Part shown: positions 24,076-38,955 of the stretch, in pieces | Layout of the letters: every line of letters begins with the position of its first letter | How positions within the stretch are numbered: the stretch's first letter is position 1 | Assembly (NCBI GenBank): GCA_963169105.1 | Contig: OY720632.1 | Span: forward strand, 620,001-684,000 | From: Ceriagrion tenellum | Taxonomy: Eukaryota; Arthropoda; Insecta; Odonata; Coenagrionidae | DNA length: 64,000 nt | Direction of reading: 5' to 3' | Translations under genes and position numbers: made by a program | Notes under the pieces: model-generated | What the model saw: only the letters and a program-made list of their open reading frames with translations | Told to the model about the DNA's origin: nothing | The model's database searches: none

Positions 24076-27000
24076 GTGCATCGAGAAAGCTCCAACGAAG
24101 CCTATCACTATCGCGTTCGATGCCTATTCCCGAAAATTCTAGGATCGGTCTGTTTCCGCCACCGAAAACGTCCTCAAAATGACACCTTTTCCGGCGTTCA
24201 AACGCTCCTAACTCAAAAAGCACGCAACGCACGCGGACGTCGTCTCGTAATCAAGCACGTGCCGACCACACGCGCATACACGTTCCACGCGAAGGAATCA
24301 CATCCGCACGTTTTCACTACACGAAGGGGGCAACGATCAAAAATCCTAAGGTTAAACACTTGCAAAATTTGCCGAAAATGGCAGAATATGAAATTTATTT
24401 AAATCACGCGGAGCGACACCCGTGCATCGAGAAAGCTACAACGAAGCCTATCACTATCGCGTTCGATGCCTATTTGCGAAAATTCTAGGATCGGTCTGTT
24501 ACCGCCACCGAAAACGTCCTCAAAATGACACCTTTTCCGGCCTTCAAACGCTCCTAACACAAAAAGCACGCAACGCACGCGGACGTCGTCTCGTAATCAA
24601 GCACGTACCGACCACACGCGCATACACGTTCCACGCGAAGGAATCACATCCACACGTTTTCACTACACGAAGGGGGAACGATCAAAAATCCTAAGGTTAA
24701 ACACTTGCAAAATTTGCCGAAAATGGCAGAGTATAAAATTTATTAAAATCACGCGGAGCGACACTCGTGCATCGAGAAAGCTCCAACGAAGCCTATCACT
24801 ATCGCGTTCGATGCCTATTCCCGAAAATTCTAGGATCGGTCTGTTTCCGCCACCGAAAACGTCCTCAAAATGACACCTTTTCCGGCCTTCAAACGCTCCT
24901 ATTTCAAAAAGCACGCAACGCACGCGGACGTCGTCTCGTAATCACGCACGTACCGACCACACGCGCATACACGTTCCACGCGAAGGAATCACAACCACAC
25001 GTTTTCACTACACGAAGGGGGCAACGATCAAAATTCCTAAGGTTAAACACTTGCAAAATTTGCCGAAAATGGCAGAATATAAAATTTATTAAAATCACGC
25101 GCAGCGACACCTGTGCATCAAAAAAGCTCCAACGAAGCCTATCACTATCGCGTTCGATGCCTATTCCCGAAAATTCTAGGATCGGTCTGTTTCGGCCACC
25201 GAAAACGTCCTCAAAATGACACCTTTTCCGGCGTTCAAACGCTCCTAACTCAAAAAGCACGCAACGCACGCGGACGTCGTCTCGTAATCAAGCACGTGCC
25301 GACCACACGCGCATACACGTTCCACGCGAAGGAATCACATCCGCACGTTTTCACTACACGAAGGGGGCAACGATCAAAAATCCTAAGGTTAAACACTTGC
25401 AAAATTTGCCGAAAATGGCAGAATATGAAATTTATTTAAATCACGCGGAGCGACACCCGTGCATCGAGAAAGCTACAACGAAGCCTATCACTATCGCGTT
25501 CGATGCCTATTTGCGAAAATTCTAGGATCGGTCTGTTACCGCCACCGAAAACGTCCTCAAAATGACACCTTTTCCGGCCTTCAAACGCTCCTAACACAAA
25601 AAGCACGCAACGCACGCGGACGTCGTCTCGTAATCAAGCACGTACCGACCACACGCGCATATCCGTTCCACGCGAAGGAATCACATCCACACGTTTTCAC
25701 TACACGAAGGGGGCAACGATCAAAAATCCTAAGGTTAAACACTTGCAAAATTTGCCGAAAATGGCAGAATATAAAATTTATTAAAATCACGCGCAGCGAC
25801 ACCCGTGCATCAAAAAAGCTCCAACGAAGCCTATCACTATCGCGTTCGAAGCCTATTCCCGAAAATTCTAGGATCGGTCTGTTTCGGCCACCGAAAACGT
25901 CCTCAAAATGACACCTTTTCCGGCCTTCAAACGCTCCTAACTCAAAAAGCACGCAACGCACGCGGACGTCGTCTCGTAATCACGCACGTACCGACCACAC
26001 GCGCATACACGTTCCACGCGAAGGAATCACATCCACACGTTTTCACTTCACGAAGGGGGCAACGATCAAAAATCCTAAGGTTAAACACTTGCAAAATTTG
26101 CCGAAAATGGCAGAATATAAAATTTATTAAAATCACGCGCAGCGACACCTGTGCATCAAAAAAGCTCCAACGAAGCCTATCACTATCGCGTTCGATGCCT
26201 ATTCCCGAAAATTCTAGGATCGGTCTGTTTCGGCCACCGAAAACGTCCTCAAAATGACACCTTTTCCGGCCTTCAAACGATCCTAACTCAAAAAGCACGC
26301 TACGCACGCGGACGTCGTCTCGTAATCAAGCACGTACCGACCACACGCGCATACACGTTCCACGCGAAGGAATCACATCCACACGTTTTCACTATACGAA
26401 GGGGACAACGATCAAAAATCCTAAGGTTAAACACTTGCAAAATTTGCCGAAAATGGCAGAATATAAAATTTATTAAAATCACGCGCAGCGACACCCGTGC
26501 ATCGAGAAAGCTCCAACGAAGCCTATCACTATCGCGTTCGATGCCTATTCCCGAAAATTCTAGGATCGGTCTGTTTCCGCCACCGAAAACGTCCTCAAAA
26601 TGACACCTTTTCCGGCCTTCAAACGCTCCTAACTCAAAAAGCACGCTACGCACGCGGACGTCGTCTCGTAATCAAGCACGTACCGACCACACGCGCATAC
26701 ACGTTCCACGCGAAGGAATCACATCCACACGTTTTCACTAAACGAAGGGGGCAACGATCAAAAATCCTAAGGTTAAACACTTGCAAAATTTGCCGAAAAT
26801 GGCAGAATATAAAATTTATTAAAATCACGCGCAGCGATCCCGGGCATCGAGAAAGCTCCAACGAAGCCTATCACTATCGCGTTCGATGAATATTCCCGAA
26901 AATTCTAGTATCGGTCTGTTTCGGCCACCGAAAACGTCCTCAAAATGACACCTTTTCCGGCCTTCAAACGCTCCTAACTCAAAAAGCACGCAACGCACGC

Positions 27001-28567
27001 GGACGTCGTCTCGTAATCAAGCACGTACCGACCACACGCGCATACACGTTCCACGCGAAGGAATCACATCCACTCGTTTTCACTACACGAAGGGGGCAAC
27101 GATCAAAAATCCTAAGGTTAAACACTTGCAAAATTTGCCGAAAATGGCAGAGTATAAAATTTATTAAAATCACGCGGAGCGACACTCGTGCATCGAGAAA
27201 GCTCCAACGAAGCCTATCACTATCGCGTTCGATGCCTATTCCCGAAAATTCTAGGATCGGTCTGTTTCCGCCACCGAAAACGTCCTCAAAATGACACCTT
27301 TTCCGGCCTTCAAACGCTCCTAACTCAAAAAGCACGCAACGCACGCGGACGTCGTCTCGTAATCAAGCACGTACCGACCACACGCGCATACACGTTCCAC
27401 GCGAAGGAATCACATCCACACGTTTTCACTACACGAAGGGGGCAACGATGAAAAATCCTAAGGTTAAACACTTGCAAAATTTGCCGAAAATGGCAGAATA
27501 TAAAATTTATTTAAATCACGCGCAGCGACACCCGTGCATCAAAAAAGCTCCAACGAAGCCTATCACTATCGCGTTCGATGCCTATTCCCGAAAATTCTAG
27601 GATCGGTCTGTTTCGGCCACCGAAAACGTCCTCAAAATGACACCTTTTCCGGCCTTCAAACGCTCCTAACTCAAAAAGCACGCAACGCACGCGGACGTCG
27701 TCTCGTAATCACGCACGTACCGACCACACGCGCATACACGTTCCACGCGAAGGAATCACATCCACACGTTTTCACTACACGAAGAGGGAAACGATCAAAA
27801 ATCCTAAGGTTAAACACTTGCAAAATTTGCCGAAAATGGCAGAATATACAATTTATTAAAATCACGCGCAGCGAAACCCGTGCATCAAAAAAGGTCCAAC
27901 GAAGCCTATCACTATCGCGTTCGATGCCTATTCCCGAAAATTCTAGGATCGGTCTGTTTCGGCCACCGAAAACGTCCTCAAAATGACACCTTTTCCGGCC
28001 TTCAAACGCTCCTAACTCAAAAAGCACGCAACGCACGCGGACGTCGTCTCGTAATCAAGCACGTACCGACCACACGCGCATACACGTTCCACGCGAAGGA
28101 ATCACATCCACACGTTTTCACTACACGAAGGGGGCAACGATCAAAAATCCTAAGGTAAACACTTGCAAAATTTGCCGAAAATGGCAGAATATAAAATTTA
28201 TTAAAATCACGCGCAGCGACACCCGTGCATCGAGAAAGCTCCAACGAAGCCTATCACTATCGCGTTCGATGCCTATTCCCGAAAATTCTAGGATCGGTCT
28301 GTTTCCGCCGCCGAAAACGTCCTCAAAATGACACCTTTTCCGGCCTTCAAACGCTCCTAACTCAAAAAGCACGCAACGCACGCGGACGTCGTCTCGTAAT
28401 CAAGCACGTACCGACCACACGCGCATACACGTTCCACGCGAAGGAATCACATCCACTCGTTTTCACTACACGAAGGGGGCAACGATCAAAAATCCTAAGG
28501 TTAAACACTTGCAAAATCCGAAAATGGCAGAATATAAAATTTATTAAAATCACGCGCAGCGACACCC
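24076..28567 (+). repeat. 13-monomer higher-order unit, copy 2 (4492 bp)
   Basis: Direct tandem partner of 19583-24075, one base shorter because of CCTAAGGTAAACAC at about 28155. Private changes include CATATCCG (about 25662), AAACGATCC (26280), and CTATACGAAGGGGACAACG (about 26394). GTTTCCGCCGCC here is GTCTCCGCCGCC in copy 1 (23810). After its 3-bp-deletion monomer, the text reads GCAGCGACACC where copy 1 continues GCAGCAACACC, which marks the right breakpoint. Confidence 0.95.
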
Positions 28568-31500
28568 GTGCATCGAGAAAGCTCCAAAGAAGCCTATCAC
28601 TATCGCGTTTGATGCCTATTCCCGAAAATTCTAGGATCGGTCTGTTTCCGCCACCGAAAACGTCCTCAAAATGACACCTTTTCCGGCCTTCAAACGCTCC
28701 TAACTCAAAAAGCACGCAACGCACGCGGACGTCGTCTCGTAATCAAGCACGTACCGACAACACGCGCATACACGTTCCACGCGAAGGAATCACATCCACA
28801 CGTTTTCTCTACACGAAGGGGGCAACGATCAAAAATCCTAAGGTTAAACACTTGCAAAATTTGCCGAAAATGGCAGAATATAAAATTTATTAAAATCACG
28901 CGCAGCGACACCCGTGCATCGAGAAAGCTCCAACGAAGCCTATCACTATCGCGTTCGATGCCTATTCCCGAAAATTCTAGGATCGGTCTGTTTCGGCCAC
29001 CGAAAACGTCCTCAAAATGACACCTTTTCCGGCCTTCAAACGCTCCTAACTCAAAAAGCACGCAACGCACGCGGACGTCGTCTCGTAATCAAGCACGTAC
29101 CGACCACACGCGCATACACGTTCCACGAGAAGGAATCACATCCACACGTTTTCACTACACGAAGGGGGCAACGATCAAAAATCCTAAGGTTAAACACTTG
29201 CAAAATTTGCCGAAAATGGCAGAATATAAAATTTATTAAAATCACGCGGAGCGACACCCGTGCATCGAGAAAGCTCCAACGAAGCCTATCACTATCGCGT
29301 TCGATGCCTATTCCCGAAAATTCTAGTATCGGTCTGTTGCCGCCACCGAAAACGTCCTCAAAATGACACCTTCTCCGGCCTTCAAACGCTCCTAAATCAA
29401 AAAGCACGCAACGCACGCGGACGTCGTCTCGTAATCAAGCACGTACCGACCACACGCGCATACACGTTCCACGCGAAGGAATCACATCCACTCGTTTTCA
29501 CTACACGAAGGGGGCAACGATCAAAAATCCTAAGGTTAAACACTTGCAAAATTTGCCGAAAATGGCAGAATATAAAATTTATTTAAATCACGCGGAGCGA
29601 CACCCGTGCATCGAGAAAGCTCCAACGAAGCCTATCACTATCGCGTTCGATGCCTATTCCCGAAAATTCTAGGATCGGTCTGTTTCGGCCACCGAAAACG
29701 TCCTCAAAATGACACCTTTTCCGGCCTTCAAACGCTCCTAACTCAAAAAGCACGCAACGCACGCGGACGTCGTCGCGTAATCAAGCACGTACCGACCACA
29801 CGCGCATACACGTTCCACGCGAAGGAATCACATCCACACGTTTTCACTACACGAAGGGGGCAACGATCAAAAATCCTAAGGTTAAACACTTGCAAAAATT
29901 GCCGAAAATGGCAGAATATAAAATTTATGAAAATCACGCGCAGCGACACCCGTGCATCGAGAAAGCTCCAACGAAGCCTATCACTATCGCGTTCGATGCC
30001 TATTCCCGAAAATTCTAGTATCGGTCTGTTTCCGCCACCGAAAACGTCCTCAAAATGACACCTTTTCCGGCCTTCAAACGCTCCTAACTCAAAAAGCACG
30101 CAACGCACGCGGACGTCGTCTCGTAATCAAGCACGTACCGACCACACGCGCATACACGTTCCACGCGAAGGAATCACATCCACTCGTTTTCACTACACGA
30201 AGGGGGCAACGATCAAAAATCCTAAGGTTAAACACTTGCAAAATTTGCCGAAAATGGCAGAGTATAAAATTTATTAAAATCACGCGGAGCGACACTCGTG
30301 CATCAAAAAAGCTCCAACGAAGCCTATCACTATCGCGTTCGATGCCTATTCCCGAAAATTCTAGGATCGGTCTGTTTCCGCCACCGAAAACGTCCTCAAA
30401 ATGACACCTTTTCCGGCCTTCAAACGCTCCTAACTCAAAAAGCACGCAACGCACGCGGACGTCGTCGCGTAATCAAGCACGTACCGACCACACGCGCATA
30501 CACGTTCCACGCGAAGGAATCACATCCACTCGTTTTCACTACACGAAGGGGGCAACGATCAAAAATCCTAAGGTTAAACACTTGCAAAATTTGCCGAAAA
30601 TGGCAGAATATAAAATTTATTAAAATCACGCGGAGCGACACCCGTGCATCGAGAAAGCTCCAACGAAGCCTATCACTATCGCGTTCGATGCCTATTCCCG
30701 AAAATTCTAGGATCGGTCTGTTTCGGCCACCGAAAACGTCCTCAAAATGACACCTTTTCCGGCCTTCAAACGCTCCTAACTCAAAAAGCACGCAACGCAC
30801 GCGGACGTCGTCTCGTAATCAAGCACGTACCGACCACACGCGCATACACGTTCCACGCGAAGGAATCACATCCACACGTTTTCACTACACGAAGGGGGCA
30901 ACGATCAAAAATCCTAAGGTTAAACACTTGCAAAATTTGCCGAAAATGGCAGAATATAAAATTTATTTAAATCACGCGGAGCGACACCCGTGCATCGAGA
31001 AAGCTCCAACGAAGCCTATCACTATCGCGTTCGATGCCTATTCCCGAAAATTCTAGGATCGGTCTGTTTCCGCCACCGAAAACGTCCTCAAAATGACACC
31101 TTTTCCGGCCTTCAAACGCTCCTAACTCAAAAAGCACGCAACGCACGCGGACGTCGTCTCGTAATCAAGCACGTACCGACCACACGCGCATACACGTTTC
31201 ACGCGAAGGAATCACATCCACTCGTTTTCACTACACGAAGGGGGCAACGATCAAAAATCCTAAGGTTAAACACTTGCAAAATTTGCCGAAAATGGCAGAA
31301 TATAAAATTTATTAAAATCACGCGGAGCGACACCCGTGCATCGAGAAAGCTCCAACGAAGCCTATCACTATCGCGTTCGATGCCTATTCCCGAAAATTCT
31401 AGGATCGGTCTGTTTCCGCCACCGAAAACGTCCTCAAAATGACACCTTTTCCGGCCTTCAAACGCTCCTAACTCAAAAAGCACGCAACGCACGCGGACGT

Positions 31501-32373
31501 CGTCTCGTAATCAAGCACGTACCGATCACACGCGCATACACGGTCCACGCGAAGGAATCACATCCACTCGTTTTCACTACACGAAGGGGGCAACGATCAA
31601 AAATCCTAAGGTTAAACACTTGCAAAATTTGCCGAAAATGGCAGAATATAAAATTTATTAAAATCACGCGCAGCGACACCCGTGCATCGAGAAAGCTCAA
31701 ACGAAGCCTATCACTATCGCGTTCGATGCCTATTCCCGAAAATTCTAGGATCGGTCTGTTTCGGCCACCGAAAACGTCCTCAAAATGACACCTTTTCCGG
31801 CCTTCAAACGCTCCTAACTCAAAAAGCACGCAACGCACGCGGACGTCGTCTCGTAATCAAGCACGTACCGATCACACGCGCATACACGTTCCACGCGAAG
31901 GAATCACATCCACACGTTTTCACTACACGAAGGGGGCAACGATCAAAAATCCTAAGGTTAAACACTTGCAAAATTTGCCGAAAATGGCAGAATATAAAAT
32001 TTATTTAAATCACGCGGAGCGACACCCGTGCATCGAGAAAGCTCCAACGAAGCCTATCACTATCGCGTTCGATGCCTATTCCCGAAAATTCTAGGATCGG
32101 TCTGTTTCCGCCACCGAAAACGTCCTCAAAATGACACCTTTTCCGGCCTTCAAACGCTCCTAACTCAAAAAGCACGCAACGCACGCGGACGTCGTCTCGT
32201 AATCAAGCACGTACCGACCACACGCGCATACACGTTCCACGCGAAGGAATCACATCCACACGTTTTCACTACACGAAGGGGGCAACGATCAAAAATCCTA
32301 AGGTTAAACACTTGCAAAAATTGCCGAAAATGGCAGATTATAAAATTTATTAAAATCACGCGCAGCGACACCC

Positions 32374-33415
32374 GTGCATCGAGAAAGCTCCAACGAAGCC
32401 TATCACTATCGCGTTCGATGCCTATTCCCGAAAATTCTAGGATCGGTCTGTTTCCGCCACCGAAAACGTCCTCAAAATGACACCTTTTCCGGCCTTCAAA
32501 CGCTCCTAACTCAAAAAGCACGCAACGCACGCGGACGTCGTCTCGTAATCAAGCACGTACCGTCCACACGCGCATACACGTTCCACGCGAAGGAATCACA
32601 TCCACTCGTTTTCACTACACGAAGGGGGCAACGATCAAAAATCCTAAGGTTAAAAACTTGCAAAATTTGCCGAAAATGGCAGAGTATAAAATTTATTAAA
32701 ATCACGCGGAGCGACACTCGTGCATCGAGAAAGCTCCAACGAAGCCTATCACTATCGCGTTCGATGCCTATTCCCGAAAATTCTAGGATCGGTCTGTTTC
32801 CGCCGCCGAAAACGTCCTCAAAATGACACCTTTTCCGGCCTTCAAACGCTCCTAACTCAAAAAGCACGCAACGCACGCGGACGTCGTCTCGTAATCAAGC
32901 ACGTACCGACCACACGCGCATACACGTTCCACGCGAAGGAATCACATCCACTCGTTTTCACTACACGAAGGGGGCAACGATCAAAAATCCTAAGGTTAAA
33001 CACTTGCAAAATTTGCCGAAAATGGCAGAATATAAAATTTATTAAAATCACGCGGAGCGACACCCGTGCATCGAGAAAGCTCCAACGAAGCCTATCACTA
33101 TCGCGTTCGATGCCTATTCCCGAAAATTCTAGGATCGGTCTGTTTCGGCCACCGAAAACGTCCTCAAAATGACACCTTTTCCGGCCTTCAAACGCTCCTA
33201 ACTCAAAAAGCACGCAACGCACGCGGACGTCGTCTCGTAATCAAGCACGTACCGACCACACGCGCATACACGTTCCACGCGAAGGAATCACATCCACTCG
33301 TTTTCACTACACGAAGGGGGCAACGATCAAAAATCCTAAGGTTTGCTTGCAACTTGCAAAATTTGCCGAAAATGGCAGAATATAAAATTTATTAAAATCA
33401 CGCGGAGCGACACCC
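32374..33415 (+). repeat. Three-monomer cassette, copy 5
   Basis: AAAAACTTGC and a private ACCGTCCAC (about 32562) in monomer 1. Absent from the matching point of the related block at 10.2-10.6 kb. Confidence 0.9.
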
Positions 33416-34799
33416 GTGCATCGAGAAAGCTCCAACGAAGCCTATCACTATCGCGTTCGATGCCTATTCCCGAAAATTCTAGGATCGGTCTGTTTCCGCC
33501 ACCGAAAACGTCCTCAAAATGACACCTTTTCCGGCCTTCAAACGCTCCTAACTCAAAAAGCACGCAACGCACGCGGACGTCGTCTCGTAATCAAGCACGT
33601 ACCGATCACACGCGCATACACGTTCCACGCGAAGGAATCACATCCACTCGTTTTCACTACACGAAGGGGGCAACGATCAATAATCCTAAGGTTAAACACT
33701 TGCAAAATTTGCCGAAAATGGCAGAATATAAAATTTATTAAAATCACGCGCAGCGACACCCGTGCATCGAGAAAGTTCCAACGAAGCCTATCACTATCGC
33801 GTTCGATGCCTATTCCCGAAAATTCTAGGATCGGTCTGTTTCGGCCACCGAAAACGTCCTCAAAATGACACCTTTTCCGGCCTTCAAACGCTCCTAACTC
33901 AAAAAGCACGCTACGCACGCGGACGTCGTCTCGTAATCAAGCACGTACCGACCACACGCGCATACACGTTCCACGCGAAGGAATCACATCCACACGTTTT
34001 CACTACACGAAGGGGGCAACGATCAAAAATCCTAAGGTTAAACACTTGCAAAATTTGCCGAAATTGGCAGAATATAAAATTTATTAAAATCACGCGGAGC
34101 GACTCCCGTGCATCGAGAAAGCTCAAACGAAGCCTATCACTATCGCGTTCGATGCCTATTCCCGAAAATTCTAGGATCGGTCTGTTTCGGCCACCGAAAA
34201 CGTCCTCAAAATGACACCTTTTCCGGCCTTCAAACGCTCCTAACTCAAAAAGCACGCTACGCACGCGGACGTCGTCTCGTAATCAAGCACGTACCGACCA
34301 CACGCGCATACACGTTCCACGCGAAGGAATCAAATCCACACGTTTTCACTACACGAAGGGGGCAACGATCAAAAATCCTAAGGTTAAACACTTGCAAAAT
34401 TTGCCGAAAATGGCAGAATATAAAATTTATTAAAATCACGCGGAGCGACACCCGTGCATCGAGAAAGCTCCAACGAAGCCTATATCTATCGCGTTCGATG
34501 CCTATTCCCGAAAATTCTAGGATCGGTCTGTTTCGGCCACCGAAAACGTCCTCAAAATGACACCTTTACCGGCCTTCAAACGCTCCTAACTCAAAAAGCA
34601 CGCAACGCACGCGGACGTCGTCTCGTAATCAAGCACGTACCGACCACACGCGCATACACGTTCCACGCGAAGGAATCACATCCACACGTTTTCACTACAC
34701 GAAGGGGGCAACGATCAAAAATCCTAAGGTTAAACACTTGCAAAAATTGCCGAAAATGGCAGAATATAAAATTTATTCAAATCACGCGCAGCGACACCC

Positions 34800-35841
34800 G
34801 TGCATCGAGAAAGCTCCAACGAAGCCTATCACTATCGCGTTCGATGCCTATTCCCGAAAATTCTAGGATCGGTCTGTTTCCGCCACCGAAAACGTCCTCA
34901 AAATGACACCTTTTCCGGCCTTCAAACGCTCCTAACTCAAAAAGCACGCAACGCACGCGGACGTCGTCTCGTAATCAAGCACGTACCGACCACACGCGCA
35001 TACACGTTCCACGCGAAGGAATCACATCCACTCGTTTTCACTACACGAAGGGGGCAACGATCAAAAATCCTAAGGTTAAACAGTTGCAAAATTTGCCGAA
35101 AATGGCAGAGTATAAAATTTATTAAAATCACGCGGAGCGACACTCGTGCATCGAGAAAGCTCCAACGAAGCCTATCACTATCGCGTTCGATGCCTATTCC
35201 CGAAAATTCTAGGATCGGTCTGTTTCCGCCGCCGAAAACGTCCTCAAAATGACACCTTTTCCGGCCTTCAAACGCTCCTAACTCAAAAAGCACGCAACGC
35301 ACGCGGACGTCGTCTCGTAATCAAGCACGTACCGACCACACGCGCATACACGTTCCACGCGAAGGAATCACATCCACTCGTTTTCACTACACGAAGGGGG
35401 CAACGATCAAAAATCCTAAGGTTAAACACTTGCAAAATTTGCCGAAAATGGCAGAATATAAAATTTATTTAAATCACGCGGAGCGACACCCGTGCATCGA
35501 GAAAGCTCCAACGATGCCTATCACTATCGCGTTCGATGCCTATTCCCGAAAATTCTAGGATCGGTCTGTTTCGGCCACCGAAAACGTCCTCAAAATGACA
35601 CCTTTTCCGGCCTTCAAACGCTCCTAACTCAAAAAGCACGCAACGCACGCGGACGTCGTCTCGTAATCAAGCACGTACCGACCACACGCGCATACACGTT
35701 CCACGCGAAGGAATCACATCCACTCGTTTTCACTACACGAAGGGGGCAACGATCAAAAATCCTAAGGTTTGCTTGCAACTTGCAAAATTTGCCGAAAATG
35801 GCAGAATATAAAATTTATTAAAATCACGCGGAGCGACACCC
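34800..35841 (+). repeat. Three-monomer cassette, copy 6
   Basis: Private AACAGTTGC in monomer 1 (about 35082); AACGATGCC in monomer 3. Seven monomers after copy 5. Confidence 0.9.
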
Positions 35842-38800
35842 GTGCATCGAGAAAGCTCCAACGAAGCCTATCACTATCGCGTTCGATGCCTATTCCCGAA
35901 AATTCTAGGATCGGTCTGTTTCCGCCACCGAAAACGTCCTCAAAATGACACCTTTTCCGGCCTTCAAACGCTCCTAACTCAAAAAGCACGCAACGCACGC
36001 GGACGTCGTCTCGTAATCAAGCACGTACCGACCACACGCGCATACACGTTCCACGCGAAGGAATCACATCCACTCGTTTTCACTACACGAAGGGGGCAAC
36101 GATCAAAAATCCTAAGGTTAAACACTTGCAAAATTTGCCGAAAATGGCAGAATATAAAATTTATTAAAATCACGCGGAGCGACACCCGTGCATCATGAAA
36201 GCTCCAACGAAGCCTATCACTATCGCGTTCGATGCCTATTCCCGAAAATTCTAGGATCGGTCTGTTTCGGCCACCGAAAACGTCCTCAAAATGACACCTT
36301 TTCCGGCCTTCAAACGCTCCTAACTCAAAAAGCACGCAACGCACGCGGACGTCGTCTCGTAATCAAGCACGTACCGATCACACGCGCATACACGTTCCAC
36401 GCGAAGGAATCACATCCACTCGTTTTCACTACACGAAGGGGGCAACGATCAATAATCCTAAGGTTAAACACTTGCAAAATTTGCCGAAAATGGCAGAATA
36501 TAAAATTTATTAAAATCACGCGCAGCGACACCCGTGCATCGAGAAAGTTCCAACGAAGCCTATCACTATCGCGTTCGATGCCTTTTCCCGAAAATTCTAG
36601 GATCGGTCTGTTTCCGCCACCGAAAACGTCCTCAAAATGACACCTTTTCCGGCCTTCAAACGCTCCTAACTCAAAAAGCACGCAACGCACGCGGACGTCG
36701 TCTCGTAATCAAGCACGTACCGACCACACGCGCATACACGTTCCACGCGAAGGAATCACATCCACACGTTTTCACTACACGAAGGGGGCAACGATCAAAA
36801 ATCCTAAGGTTAAACACTTGCAAAATTTGCCGAAAATGGCAGAATATAAAATTTATTAAAATCACGCGCAGCGACACCCGTGCATCGAGAAAGCTCCAAC
36901 GAAGCCTATCACTATCGCGTTCGATGCCTATTCCCGAAAATTCTAGGATCGGTCTGTTTCGGCCACCGAAAACGTCCTCAAAATGACACCTTTACCGGCC
37001 TTCAAACGCTCCTAACTCAAAAAGCACGCAGCGCACGCGGACGTCGTCTCGTAATCAAGCACGTACCGACCACACGCGCATACACGTTCCACGCGAAGGA
37101 ATCACATCCACACGTTTTCACTACACGAAGGGGGCAACGATCAAAAATCCTAAGGTTAAACACTTGCAAAATTTGCCGAAAATGGCAGAATATAAAATTT
37201 ATTAAAATCACGCGGAGCGACACCCGTGCATCGAGAAAGCTCCAACGAAGCCTATCACTATCGCGTTCGATGCCTATTCCCGAAAATTCTAGGATCGGTC
37301 TGTTTCCGCCACCGAAAACGTCCTCAAAATGACACCTTTTCCGGCCTTCAATCGCTCCTAACTCAAAAAGCACGCTACGCACGCGGACGTCGTCTCGTAA
37401 TCAAGCACGTACCGACCACACGCGCATACACGTTCCACGCGAAGGAATCACATCCACACGTTTTCACTACACGAAGGGGGCAACGATCAAAAATCCTAAG
37501 GTTAAACACTTGCAAAATTTGCCGAAAATGGCAGAATATAAAATTTATTAAAATCACGCGCAGCGACACCCGTGCATCGAGAAAGCTCCAACGAAGCCTA
37601 TCACTATCGCGTTCGATGCCTATTCCCGAAAATTCTAGGATCGGTCTGTTTCCGCCACCGAAAACGTCCTCAAAATGACACCTTTTCCGGCCTTCAAACG
37701 CTCCTAACTCAAAAAGCACGCTACGCACGCGGACGTCGTCTCGTAATCAAGCACGTACCGACCACACGCGCATACACGTTCCACGCGAAGGAATAACATC
37801 CACACGTTTTCACTACACGAAGGGGGCAACGATCAAAAATCCTAAGGTTAAACACTTGCAAAATTTGCCGAAAATGGCAGAATATACAATTTATTAAAAT
37901 CACGCGCAGCGACACCCGTGCATCGAGAAAGCTCCAACGAAGCCTATCACTATCGCGTTCGATGCCTATTCCCGAAAATTCTAGGATCGGTCTGTTTCGG
38001 CCACCGAAAACGTCCTCAAAATGACACCTTTTCCGGCCTTCAAACGCTCCTAACTCAAAAAGCACGCAACGCACGCGGACGTCGTCTCGTAATCAAGCAC
38101 GTACCGACCACACGCGCATACACGTTCCACGCGACGGAATCACATCCACTCGTTTTCACTACACGAAGGGGGCAACGATCAAAAATCCTAAGGTTAAACA
38201 CTTGCAAAATTTGCCGAAAATGGCAGAATATAAAATTTACTAAAATCACGCGCAGCGACACCCGTGCATCGAGAAAGCTCAAACGAAGCCTATCACTATC
38301 GCGTTCGATGCCTATTCCCGAAAATTCTAGGATCGGTCTGTTTCGGCCACCGAAAACGTCCTCAAAATGACACCTTTTCCGGCCTTCAAACGCTCCTAAC
38401 TCAAAAAGCACGCTACGCACGCGGACGTCGTCTCGTAATCAAGCACGTACCGACCACACGCGCATACACGTTCCACGCGAAGGAATCACATCCACACGTT
38501 TTCACTACACGAAGGGGGCAACGATCAAAAATCCTAAGGTTAAACACTTGCAAAATTTGCCGAAAATGGCAGAATATAAAATTTATTTAAATCACGCGGA
38601 GCGACACCCGTGCATCGAGAAAGCTCCAACGAAGCCTATCACTATCGCGTTCGATGCCTATTCCCGAAAATTCTAGGATCGGTCTGTTTCGGCCACCGAA
38701 AACGTCCTCAAAATGACACCTTTACCGGCCTTCAAACGCTCCTAATTCAAAAAGCACGCAACGCACGCGGACGTCGTCTCGTAATCAAGCACGTACCGAC

Positions 38801-38955
38801 CACACGCGCATACACGTTCCACGCGAAGGAATCACATCCACACGTTTTCACTACACGAAGGGGGCAACGATCAAAAATCCTAAGGTTAAACACTTGCAAA
38901 AATTGCCGAAAATGGCAGAATATAAAATTTATTAAAATCACGCGCAGCGACACCC

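Noticed and set aside
19583..28567. Assembly duplication artefact
   Set aside because: The two copies differ at about ten positions including a one-base indel, so they are not a simple copy error. Reads would still be the decisive test.
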